The notes: generated by a model from the sequence alone, not told the origin. 14,821 nt of DNA from Gammaproteobacteria bacterium (GCA_003233255.1 QILH01000164.1:1-14821), one strand, 5' to 3'. Counted from the first letter of the stretch, positions 7,628 to 14,037 are shown. Program-made: numbers and translations.

Positions 7628-9022
7628 ATGTCGAGTTTAAAGCCTGTATTAGCCCTGGTTGGCAGACCGAACGTCGGTAAATCAACGCTGTTTAATCGCT
7701 TGACGCGCACCCGCGATGCTTTGGTCGCCGATCAACCTGGTTTAACCCGCGACCGCAAGTACGGTGAAGGCAAGTTAGGTGGAGCAAAATACATTGTTAT
7801 TGATACCGGGGGTTTAAGTGATGAGCCTGAGGATATTGATAACGTCATGGCCGCACAGTCCTGGCAGGCAGTCGAAGAGGCAACGCATGTATTGTTTCTG
7901 GTTGATGCGCGTGATGGTTTATTACCAGGCGATCAACAAATAGCCAAACGTCTCCGCCAGGCTAATCGCGAGGTTCATCTTATTGTAAACAAGATCGATG
8001 GATTAAATGAACAAACGGCGATAACAGATTTTTACCAGTTGGGTTTTGAACATATTTATGCCATAGCCGCCGAACATGGCCGCGGCGTTACCAGTATGAT
8101 TCAATCATTGCTTCCAGAGCAGGATGATCTGGAGGATGAAGAAGATGAGGCCATGGGAATCAAGGTCGCCATCGTCGGTCGTCCCAATGTAGGAAAATCA
8201 ACCTTAGCCAATCGCATCCTTGGTGAACAAAGGGTGGTGACGTTTGATCTGCCCGGTACCACGCGCGATAGCATCTATTTACCTTTCGAGCGTGATGAGC
8301 AAGCTTACACTCTGATTGACACCGCCGGTGTACGTCGGCGCGGACGTGTCAAAGAAGCAGTGGAAAAATTCAGCGTGATAAAAGCCTTACAGGCTATCGA
8401 AGATTCAAACGTTGTTTTGATGTTACTGGATGGTTCAGAGGGCATAACCGATCAGGATGCCAGTCTGATTGGATTTATTAATGATGCTGGTAAGGCGCTG
8501 GTGATCGTTATTAATAAATGGGATGGTCTGTCGCGGGATCAACGCAGTAAGGTCAACCGCGAACTGGATTTAAAACTGCCGTTTATTACCTATGCCAAAC
8601 AACATTTTATTTCCGCCTTACACGGTAGCGGGGTCGGCGATTTATTTAAATCGATTCAAATGGCGTACCGCTCGGCGATGGCCGATATTGCCACGCCAAG
8701 ATTAACTCGATTGCTTACCGATCTGGTTACCGCCAACCCACCGCCGCTGGTCAAAGGTCGACGAGTAAAACTGAGATACGCCCATCAGGGGGGTAAAAAT
8801 CCTCCGATCATCGTGATTCACGGTAATCAGACCAAATCACTGCCGGACAGTTATAATCGATATTTAATAAATGCCTTTCGAAAACATTTGAAATTAATGG
8901 GTACGCCCGTACGCATAGAGTTAAAAAGCAGCGATAATCCTTTCAAGGATAAAAAGAATAAGTTAACTCCGCGTCAGATTGCCAAACGGCGTCGGGCGAT
9001 GCGTCACTATAAGAAAAAATAA
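7628..9022 (+). CDS. der: Der (EngA), tandem-domain ribosome-biogenesis GTPase
   Basis: An essential GTPase of 464 aa that acts in maturation of the 50S subunit. It carries two G domains. The first has P-loop GRPNVGKS at 12-19, G2 region PGLTRDR at 37-43, DTGG at 59-62 and NKID at 121-124. The second has P-loop GRPNVGKS at 184-191, TTRDS at 211-215, DTAG at 231-234 and NKWD further on. The C-terminal KH-like domain (from about 350) has the typical TANPPPLVKGRRVKLRYAHQ segment. The tail is Lys/Arg-rich, ending RRRAMRHYKKK. No clear Shine-Dalgarno precedes ATG 7628. The stop at 9020-9022 faces the end of a convergent gene with only 2 bp between them, so no dedicated terminator fits in the gap. 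Confidence 0.97.
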   Translation: MSSLKPVLALVGRPNVGKSTLFNRLTRTRDALVADQPGLTRDRKYGEGKLGGAKYIVIDTGGLSDEPEDIDNVMAAQSWQAVEEATHVLFLVDARDGLLPGDQQIAKRLRQANREVHLIVNKIDGLNEQTAITDFYQLGFEHIYAIAAEHGRGVTSMIQSLLPEQDDLEDEEDEAMGIKVAIVGRPNVGKSTLANRILGEQRVVTFDLPGTTRDSIYLPFERDEQAYTLIDTAGVRRRGRVKEAVEKFSVIKALQAIEDSNVVLMLLDGSEGITDQDASLIGFINDAGKALVIVINKWDGLSRDQRSKVNRELDLKLPFITYAKQHFISALHGSGVGDLFKSIQMAYRSAMADIATPRLTRLLTDLVTANPPPLVKGRRVKLRYAHQGGKNPPIIVIHGNQTKSLPDSYNRYLINAFRKHLKLMGTPVRIELKSSDNPFKDKKNKLTPRQIAKRRRAMRHYKKK

Positions 9023-9024
9023 AC

Positions 9025-9519
9025 TTAACGTGGTTGAGCGATCGATTTCAGGTTTGGGTATTTATTAAAATCGATTTCGTAATTTGGGAATAACTCGACA
9101 AAAGCCAGGTATTGCTCTTTAGCCTCTTCGGTTTTAGATTGATCTACTAATTTAGAGATACGATCCAGTATCCGCTCGGGGGATGATTTACCCGCAGCGG
9201 TGATATCCGGCTGGCCCATGTTATTAATATTGTCGGCAATCTGCTCAGGATCAAGGGCGGGATCGGATGAATAAATACGGATCACACCAAGCGCGACAAA
9301 CACGCTGGCGGCTAATGCCATTGGCACGTACCAGTTATAACCTTTGCCGGATGCGCCCGAATGTTTTTTACTGACCGCTTCACGCGCCGCACTTAAAATA
9401 GCATTATCGATGGCTTCACTGGGCCCCGTTTCAGGTGTTTGTTGATAGGCTTTGGATAACGACGTTTTGCCGGCCAGGTAGTCTTCAAATTCGGTATCTG
9501 ATGAGGGTTGTTCAGGCAT
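9025..9519 (-). CDS. putative membrane anti-sigma factor paired with the ECF sigma
   Basis: A 164-residue protein with a cytoplasmic N-terminus, one transmembrane helix at about residues 63-83 (WYVPMALAASVFVALGVIRIY), and a periplasmic C-terminal part. The N-terminal FEDYLAGKTSLSKAYQQ followed by AIDNAILSAAREAV resembles short proteins commonly encoded just after ECF sigma genes in Pseudomonadota. The classical zinc anti-sigma motif (HxxxCxxC) is absent, and there is no cysteine at all. The periplasmic part has a helical ERILDRISKLVDQSKTEEAKEQYLAFVELFP segment, somewhat TPR-like. The chosen start is ATG 9519, overlapping the sigma stop by 8 bp with GGAG 10 nt upstream; a TTG at 9528 in the same frame is less likely. 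The anti-sigma role is inferred from position and topology. Confidence 0.6.
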   Translation of the reverse strand: MPEQPSSDTEFEDYLAGKTSLSKAYQQTPETGPSEAIDNAILSAAREAVSKKHSGASGKGYNWYVPMALAASVFVALGVIRIYSSDPALDPEQIADNINNMGQPDITAAGKSSPERILDRISKLVDQSKTEEAKEQYLAFVELFPNYEIDFNKYPNLKSIAQPR

Positions 9520-10081
9520 AGTGCTCAATCTCCACCGCTTCTTTAAGTTTATTCATGGCATAGCGAATTCGACTTTTCGCCGTCTCGGGTTTGACGTCCG
9601 TCATGGCCGCAATCTCTTCAACCGAAAGTCCGGTTTCTTCTTTGAGCAAAAAGGCCTCGCGTTGTGCCTCCGGTAACTGGGCAATGGCCTCGAGCAGCCT
9701 GTCCACCTGTTGTTCAACGGCGACATGCCGTTGTGGTGAGATGTGATTTGCGGTCTCTTCCATGTTCAGCAGGCCTTCGTGTTCATCATAAGAACTGGGT
9801 ACCCCGTGTTTTTGTTTGCGGTAATGATCAATCAGACGATTGTGCGCGAGGCGGTAGATATAGGTTTTGAAACTGGCGGTGACCTGATAGCGTTCACGGG
9901 CGCGAACCAGATTCATCCATACATCCTGAAAAATTTCTTCAGCGATGGCTGCATTACCACACTGGTTTTGCAGATAGCGAAACATGGGGAGGCGATAACG
10001 AGAGTACAGGATCTCAAAGGCTCGACTATCGCCATCTTTGTACTGCAGCATCAGTTGTTCGTCTTTAATGGCATCATGCAT
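9512..10081 (-). CDS. ECF-type RNA polymerase sigma factor
   Basis: A 189-residue sigma-70 family protein of the extracytoplasmic-function type. Region 2 covers about residues 10-80: DGDSRAFEILYSRY, then AEEIFQDVWMNLVRARERY and FKTYIYRLAHNRLIDHYRKQ, the classic -10 recognition helix. A linker follows, then region 4 at about 130-185: QLPEAQREAFLLKEETGLSV, EEIAAMTDVKPETAKSRIRYAMNKLKE, the -35 recognition helix-turn-helix. The start used is ATG 10081 (MHDAIKDEQL), where family similarity begins, although no good Shine-Dalgarno precedes it. ATG 10126 is an alternative, and the frame remains open back to 10438. The overlapping downstream gene is its likely anti-sigma partner. The regulon and inducing signal cannot be told from sequence. 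Confidence 0.9.
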   Translation of the reverse strand: MHDAIKDEQLMLQYKDGDSRAFEILYSRYRLPMFRYLQNQCGNAAIAEEIFQDVWMNLVRARERYQVTASFKTYIYRLAHNRLIDHYRKQKHGVPSSYDEHEGLLNMEETANHISPQRHVAVEQQVDRLLEAIAQLPEAQREAFLLKEETGLSVEEIAAMTDVKPETAKSRIRYAMNKLKEAVEIEHYA

Positions 10082-10103
10082 AGTGTGCCAAATGTACGCG
10101 ATT

Positions 10104-10155
10104 CTACGGGCCTTGCCTAGCCTCATTTTCCCAATGCGGCTACGGTGCTTGCCTA
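10104..10155 (-). repeat. pair of 16-bp direct repeats just upstream of the sigma gene
   Basis: CTACGGGCCTTGCCTA (10104-10119) and CTACGGTGCTTGCCTA (10140-10155) match at 14 of 16 positions with a 36-bp period. On the sigma coding strand they read TAGGCAAGnnCCGTAG and end 23 and 59 bp before the sigma ATG. The spacing suits paired operator or activator sites, but they may also be repeat-element debris: the core recurs inverted at 10220 and 10379. Confidence 0.55.
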
Positions 10156-10389
10156 AAAATTTTTCACTTACAGCGGGATGATTTGAGGCCTGGAATACGG
10201 ATAATGGTGATGAGTTTTCAGGCAAGCTGGAGTGGCTAGTTATACGACAGTATTTTAGAAATGCTGGATTTTTGAGCCGGAAATTAGCGGGAATGGAGAA
10301 CTTGAATAAGTTTGATCGAGAATCTTCGCCTGAGCGAATCGCCCGGACTGGGTTGTAATATCCGAATGGGCCATGCACAGGCAAGGAAT

Positions 10390-10407
10390 ATACTGTAAAA
10401 ACAGTAT
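10390..10407. promoter_or_regulatory. palindrome ATACTGT-AAAA-ACAGTAT, candidate operator
   Basis: Perfect 7-bp inverted arms at 10390-10396 and 10401-10407 around AAAA. It resembles half-sites of a LexA box, but the spacing between CTGT and ACAG is 4 rather than the 8 bp of the E. coli SOS box, so a LexA assignment is not supported. It may bind another dimeric regulator controlling either flanking gene. Confidence 0.35.
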
Positions 10408-10606
10408 TATAGGCGTGCGAATTCGCCAACATTATCAACTCCTGTTCCTAACTCTACCCAGACATCAGATAAACGCAATTAAACTAAATTAAGGGTTAAA
10501 TCAGGCTGATAACTGAGCAAAGTAGTCTATTATTATCCTACCTCAAGTTAATCATTTTTGGATTCAGTAACAGCTTGAAATGAGATTTCCCACCCAGGAG
10601 GCGCTG

Positions 10607-10954
10607 GTGTCATCATCTGTTTATACATCGAAAGCTGCGGTAGCAAAGAATCATTATCTCGACACATTACAATATTGGAGCATCATATCGGCCTACGGTC
10701 TTGCTGCGGCAGAAGGCATTCGACTTACTCAGGAACATATCGATATTTTGATTTGGTTACGTGAACAATTTGATCAGCATGGTCACATTGATGCCGTTCC
10801 TGTAATGCAACAGCTTGCGGTTATGTACGGGCCGTATGGCGGGAAAGATTTTCTGCATAATTTGTTTCCCAAAGAACCAATAGAACAGAGCCTGCGAATT
10901 GCGGGGTTGCCTGTTCCTGAGAATACCGACGAAAAATTGTTGTTAGCAAGTTAA
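10607..10954 (+). CDS. DsrC/TusE-family protein lacking all cysteines
   Basis: A 115-residue protein aligning over most of its length with TusE/DsrC, which carry sulfur as persulfide or trisulfide on a C-terminal cysteine. Matches include YLDTLQYWS, AAEGIRLTQEHIDILIWLR (TusE: ENEGISLSPEHWEVVRFVR) and LFPKEPIEQSLRIAGLPVP at about 86-104 (TusE: LFPKGPAKQATKIAGLPKP). TusE then ends in KCI, but this protein ends ENTDEKLLLAS and has no cysteine anywhere, so it cannot act as a sulfur carrier in the known way. Cysteine-less DsrC homologues have been grouped as likely regulatory relatives. The start is placed at GTG 10607 because a perfect AGGAGG (10596-10601) lies 5 nt upstream; ATG 10580 in the same frame has no Shine-Dalgarno. 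It is divergent from the sigma gene. Confidence 0.85.
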   Translation: MSSSVYTSKAAVAKNHYLDTLQYWSIISAYGLAAAEGIRLTQEHIDILIWLREQFDQHGHIDAVPVMQQLAVMYGPYGGKDFLHNLFPKEPIEQSLRIAGLPVPENTDEKLLLAS

Positions 10955-10955
10955 A

Positions 10956-11045
10956 GGGCATTAGGGGCAGACTCGATTGCATCATGGCGTTTTGGCGAGT
11001 TCAATTGAGATATCGTGCAGTCGAGTCAGTCTGCCCCAATGCTCC
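10956..11045. repeat. long imperfect inverted repeat with GGGGCAGAC arms (MITE/REP-like)
   Basis: The left arm 10956-10981 contains GGGGCAGACTCGATTGCA. The right arm 11016-11045 in reverse complement contains GGGGCAGAC, an extra TGAC, then TCGACTGCA. Outside these, CATTA on the left faces CATT on the right. Loop about 34 nt. The 4-base insertion duplicates GACT and makes the stem imperfect. It fills the gap between two convergent genes, so it may help terminate both, although no T-tract follows on either strand. Arms beginning GGGG(T)CAGA resemble termini of small non-autonomous elements mobilised by IS200-like/RAYT transposases. That is recollection, not a search result. Confidence 0.65.
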
Positions 11046-11056
11046 GTTCGAAAAAA

Positions 11057-11968
11057 TCAGTGTAAGCTTAAATCTAAATCCTGTTGATATTGTTTGGGTA
11101 GTAAAAGTTTTGGTTCAACCCGGACATTATTAAGGCTGACACCCCAATGCAGGTGTGGGCCGGTTACCCGACCGGTCATGCCAATAGTGCCAATTTGTTG
11201 ACCGGACTTAACCTGTGTGCCGGTTTTCACCTCAATACTGTTCATGTGACAGTACATAGTGACCAGCCCTTGTCCGTGATCAATAAAAATAGTATTGCCG
11301 TTAAAGAAATAGTCGCCGGTGTTAATTATTTTTCCATCCGCCGGGGCAAGAATCGGAGTTCCTTCGGCCGCTGCGATATCCAGTCCGCTATGGGGCTTGC
11401 GTGCCTGCTGGTTAAAAAAACGTTTTAATCCAAACGGACTGCTAAAGCGCCCAGCTACCGGCAGCTTAAATTGTAATGGAACATTTTCTTTATCACTCCA
11501 GTGACGCAACGCAGAAACAATGACCTTTTTTTCTTTAATAATGCGATCCAGGTCATTTTTATAGGGATTCACTTTGCGTTTGTCTTTGATGGTGATGTAT
11601 TGAGTTTTATATTTTTTATCATGCACATCAAAATAAACTGTCTTTGATCCGGCGCTGGATTTAACGGTTAAAGATTTTTTTCCGGCTTTGGTTGCTAATG
11701 AGATACCGACCACGGCGTACCAGTTGTTATTGTGGTTGGCGACTAATACCTTTCTCTTTCCATATAAGATCTGCGCAGGTCGTTGTTTAGAATCCAGCTT
11801 AACCACGGCAATGCCACCTGGAACCGGGTAGTTCGGTGGTAACGGGCTGGCATGAGCCACAGGAATATTAATCAGCAAAACACCTATCACAAAAATACTC
11901 AGCAGAGAAATAATAAGTAGAGATTTAACATGCCAGCGGGGAGCCATTAATAACGGTTTTTTAGTCAT
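11057..11968 (-). CDS. M23-family (LytM-type) peptidoglycan metallopeptidase, exported
   Basis: A 303-residue protein with an N-terminal signal peptide or anchor (hydrophobic residues about 17-37, possible signal peptidase site after AHA at residue 40). A beta-rich middle domain follows (about 45-130), then an M23 domain at about 170-290. Zinc and catalytic residues are intact: HSGLD (H193, D197) and GPHLHWG (H272, H274), with YCHM (H241) as the usual additional histidine. It should cleave peptide cross-bridges of peptidoglycan in the periplasm, or, like many LytM proteins, act in cell separation or envelope remodelling. The start used is ATG 11968, overlapping the xseA stop by 8 bp, with GGAA 7 nt upstream. 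An upstream ATG at 11986 would overlap more and has a worse ribosome-binding site. It is likely co-transcribed with xseA. Confidence 0.9.
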   Translation of the reverse strand: MTKKPLLMAPRWHVKSLLIISLLSIFVIGVLLINIPVAHASPLPPNYPVPGGIAVVKLDSKQRPAQILYGKRKVLVANHNNNWYAVVGISLATKAGKKSLTVKSSAGSKTVYFDVHDKKYKTQYITIKDKRKVNPYKNDLDRIIKEKKVIVSALRHWSDKENVPLQFKLPVAGRFSSPFGLKRFFNQQARKPHSGLDIAAAEGTPILAPADGKIINTGDYFFNGNTIFIDHGQGLVTMYCHMNSIEVKTGTQVKSGQQIGTIGMTGRVTGPHLHWGVSLNNVRVEPKLLLPKQYQQDLDLSLH

Positions 11969-13307
11969 TTTCAATTTCCAGAACATCGCACTTTATTTTC
12001 CCTGAGTGTAATCGTGCTGTGACCTTATCGCCAACGGTTAAGGTGCTGGATTCTCTCACCACGGCCTCATTGTCGCTGCGGGTTACGATAGCATAACCAC
12101 GTTCCAGCGTGGCGAGCGGACTAACGGTGCTTAACACTTTAGTCTGAGCAATAAAATGCAGTTGTTTATTATGCAATTGTTGTTTGATGTTTTGTTGTAA
12201 GCGTATCGTCAGGGTCTGACAGTGCTGACGTTGTGCAGAGATTTGTCGTGCCGGGTGCAGCGCGGCCAGTTTTTCATAGAGTAACGCTTGCTGCAATTTG
12301 TTTTGATATATCCGGCTGGTAATGGCTTTGGAAGTTCGTGACTGTAAATCATCGACACGCTGGGCATATTCCTGCAGGCGTCGGCCTGGATGTCGTAATC
12401 GTTTTACTGTCCAGTTCAGATGTTGTTGAATGTGCAGGTGGTGCCGTCTATTGGACTGAATTAAACGCGAGCGCAGGAGTTGCAGTTTCGTGCGCAATTC
12501 AAACTGATTCGGGCTGACCAGTTCGGCGGCGGCCGTTGGGGTCGCGGCTCTAAAGTCGGCCACCAGATCGGCGATGGTGATATCGATTTCATGACCCACG
12601 CCACAGACAATGGGTTGGCGGCAATGATAAATCGCTTTGGCAACCACTTCTTCGTTAAACGACCATAAGTCTTCTAGCGAACCGCCGCCACGGGCAAGAA
12701 TAAGCACGTCGGTCTCATTGCGATCGTCAGCGGTTTGAATCATTTTAGCGATTTGTGCTGCGCTTTGTTCACCTTGCACGGCAACCGGATAAACGATGAC
12801 GCGAGCAGAGGGATAACGACGTTTCAATGTGGTTAAAATATCGCGAATGGCCGCGCCGGTGGGGGAGGTGATGACCCCAATCGAATTAATTGCGGTAGGC
12901 AACGGTTGCTTGTGCTCATGAGCGAACAGGCCCTGTTGTTGTAGACGCTGTTTTAATTCATCAAAGGCGCGTCGTAAAACACCGTCGCCAGAGGCTTCCA
13001 TATGTTCGGCAATGATTTGAAATTCGCCGCGTGCTTCATATAACCCGATGCGTGCGCGAATTAGAATCTGGTCGCCATTTTTCGGGACAAAAGCAACGAC
13101 GGAATTACGGTTGCGAAACATCGCGCAACGAACCTGGGCGACTTCATCTTTTAATGAAAAATACCAGTGACCGGATGCGGGCCGGGCGAAATTGGAGATC
13201 TCGCCTTCAACCCATAACAAGGGGAAACTGTCCTCTAATAATGCGCGCGCTTCTCGATTTAGTCGACTGATGGAATAGATATCACGTAATGGAGTTGTTG
13301 TGTTCAT
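11961..13307 (-). CDS. xseA: exodeoxyribonuclease VII large subunit
   Basis: The large, catalytic subunit of exonuclease VII (448 aa; E. coli 456), which degrades single-stranded DNA in both directions together with many XseB subunits. The N-terminal OB-fold (residues about 8-105) contains LLWVEGEISNFARPASGHWYF-like sequence. The catalytic core has GVITSPTGAAIRDIL (about 144-158), ARGGGSLEDLWSFNEE (about 205-220), VGHEIDITIADLVADFRA (about 237-254) and TPTAAAELVSP. A long coiled-coil helical region follows (about 270-390). The start is ATG 13307; a GTG at 13310 directly before it is an alternative, and no clear Shine-Dalgarno separates them. xseB is not in the window. Adjacency to a divergent guaB is typical of gammaproteobacteria, but here a lipoprotein gene lies between. 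Confidence 0.96.
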   Translation of the reverse strand: MNTTTPLRDIYSISRLNREARALLEDSFPLLWVEGEISNFARPASGHWYFSLKDEVAQVRCAMFRNRNSVVAFVPKNGDQILIRARIGLYEARGEFQIIAEHMEASGDGVLRRAFDELKQRLQQQGLFAHEHKQPLPTAINSIGVITSPTGAAIRDILTTLKRRYPSARVIVYPVAVQGEQSAAQIAKMIQTADDRNETDVLILARGGGSLEDLWSFNEEVVAKAIYHCRQPIVCGVGHEIDITIADLVADFRAATPTAAAELVSPNQFELRTKLQLLRSRLIQSNRRHHLHIQQHLNWTVKRLRHPGRRLQEYAQRVDDLQSRTSKAITSRIYQNKLQQALLYEKLAALHPARQISAQRQHCQTLTIRLQQNIKQQLHNKQLHFIAQTKVLSTVSPLATLERGYAIVTRSDNEAVVRESSTLTVGDKVTARLHSGKIKCDVLEIEND

Positions 13308-13400
13308 CACGTCATCTTAGCCTGTGTTGTCACAAAGATCATTTTTTACAGAAACTCTGACAATCCAGGATGGATTGCACAGAGTTGGCCTGAAGACATA

Positions 13401-13430
13401 AAAAAAGGCCGGGAATTCCCAGCCTTTTTA
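13401..13430 (-). terminator. rho-independent terminator of the small lipoprotein gene
   Basis: On the - strand the RNA folds as GGCUGGGAAUUCCCGGCC: seven pairs, including one U-G wobble, around AAUU, preceded by AAAAA and followed by six U. It lies 30 bp after the lipoprotein stop and about 95 bp before the xseA start. The lipoprotein is therefore a separate transcript, and xseA needs its own promoter. On the + strand the wobble becomes a C-A mismatch, so it is weaker in that direction. Confidence 0.88.
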
Positions 13431-13459
13431 ATGCAGCATTAATTCAAGTTAAGTTTGAA

Positions 13460-13780
13460 TTAATACTTAGGTCCTGCATTTTTTTGCTCAGCATATTGTT
13501 TCAGTGCGTTGGCACTTTGACGTTTTGCTTTATTGGCAAGCTTAACGGCTTTGGCATAATCTTCAGCCTTCATCGCTTTTTTGGCTTTTTTGATAATTTT
13601 ACCTGTGTCACGCCATTCGTAACCTTTGCCTTTTGCTCGTTTCTTTTCATGCTCAGCGGCAGTAATTGCTGAAGCGGCATCGCCTTTAGTGATACCGGAT
13701 GATCCACTACCACCACCACCGGTTCCACAGCCACTAAGTGCAAATATTGCTGCTAATGCGAAGGGTATAACTTTTCTCAT
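13460..13780 (-). CDS. small lipoprotein, possibly SoxXA-binding (SoxK/SaxB-like)
   Basis: A 106-residue lipoprotein. The signal peptide MRKVIPFALAAIFALSGC ends in lipobox LSGC (C18), followed by a Gly/Ser-rich linker (residues 19-29) and a Lys/Ala-rich helical domain. That domain carries GYEWRDTGKIIKKAKKA, then EDYAKAVKLANKAKRQ, ending in KNAGPKY. The EWRDTGK and KAVKLANKA segments resemble, from memory, proteins annotated as SoxXA-binding (SoxK/SaxB), which stimulate the thiosulfate-oxidising cytochrome SoxXA in the periplasm. No sox gene is in the window, so the role is tentative, and an unrelated Lys-rich lipoprotein remains possible. The start is firm: GGAGGAG lies 5 nt before ATG 13780. 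It is monocistronic, with its own terminator, and divergent from guaB. Confidence 0.8.
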   Translation of the reverse strand: MRKVIPFALAAIFALSGCGTGGGGSGSSGITKGDAASAITAAEHEKKRAKGKGYEWRDTGKIIKKAKKAMKAEDYAKAVKLANKAKRQSANALKQYAEQKNAGPKY

Positions 13781-13907
13781 GTTGCTCCTCCAAAATCAAA
13801 CGCGTTTATTCTTTAAGAAAATGCTAAATTAGCTGTTGAATACGAATTTTAATAGTTTCCCGCCTTGAACGATATGACAGTACGAAGCAGCCTATTCAAC
13901 CCACCCA

Positions 13908-13919
13908 TTATGCGCATAA
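13908..13919. promoter_or_regulatory. 12-bp perfect palindrome upstream of guaB
   Basis: TTATGCGCATAA is a perfect palindrome. It lies 52 bp before the candidate guaB -35 element and 128 bp before the divergent lipoprotein start. It could be an operator for either gene. It does not match the PurR site consensus (ACGCAAACGTTTGCGT) well. Confidence 0.3.
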
Positions 13920-13970
13920 CAGGACGGGCTTGGCAATGCCGGGTAGCAGGCTAAATATATAAAGTTTTGA

Positions 13971-13999
13971 TTGAGGCTGTATTAGAAAATCTTTATAAT
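13971..13999 (+). promoter_or_regulatory. sigma-70 promoter of guaB
   Basis: TTGAGG (13971-13976) and a consensus TATAAT (13994-13999) are separated by the ideal 17 bp. Transcription would begin near 14006, giving a leader of about 32 nt before the guaB ATG. This is the best promoter match in the window. Confidence 0.65.
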
Positions 14000-14037
14000 C
14001 CGCGACTTTACAAACAACCGGACGTGGATATTGCTTA

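Larger units (their letters stand above)
10082..10606. other. 525-bp intergenic region with repeats, between divergent sigma and DsrC-like genes
   Basis: I find no convincing gene here. The - strand frame of the sigma gene stays open to 10438, but the extra 119 residues do not look like a known domain. Structure seen: a 16-bp direct repeat CTACGGnnCTTGCCTA (10104-10119 and 10140-10155); two inverted copies of its core, AGGCAAG (10220-10226 and 10379-10385); a second direct repeat ACAGTATTnTAG (10247-10258 and 10401-10412); and a 7-bp palindrome ATACTGT-AAAA-ACAGTAT (10390-10407). There is also a short AACTT-GAAT-AAGTT (10299-10312), which may be chance. Promoters for both flanking genes should lie here, but none is convincing by motif. 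Confidence 0.6.

Noticed and set aside
9743..10120. 125-codon open frame on the + strand over the sigma gene
   Set aside because: Antisense to conserved sigma region 2, with no Shine-Dalgarno and no recognisable domain.
10298..10325. RpoE-type promoter (GAACTT) upstream of the sigma/DsrC-like genes
   Set aside because: GAACTT is present, but no TCTGA-like element occurs at the required spacing of about 16 bp.
10390..10407. LexA/SOS box
   Set aside because: The CTGT and ACAG half-sites are 4 bp apart, whereas the E. coli LexA box has 8 bp between them; kept only as an unspecified palindrome.
10580..10606. ATG 10580 as start of the DsrC-like gene
   Set aside because: No Shine-Dalgarno before it, whereas AGGAGG lies inside this segment 5 nt before an in-frame GTG at 10607.
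10956..11045. Classical rho-independent terminator
   Set aside because: The stem is long and imperfect with a 34-nt loop, and no T-tract follows on either strand; better described as an inverted-repeat element.
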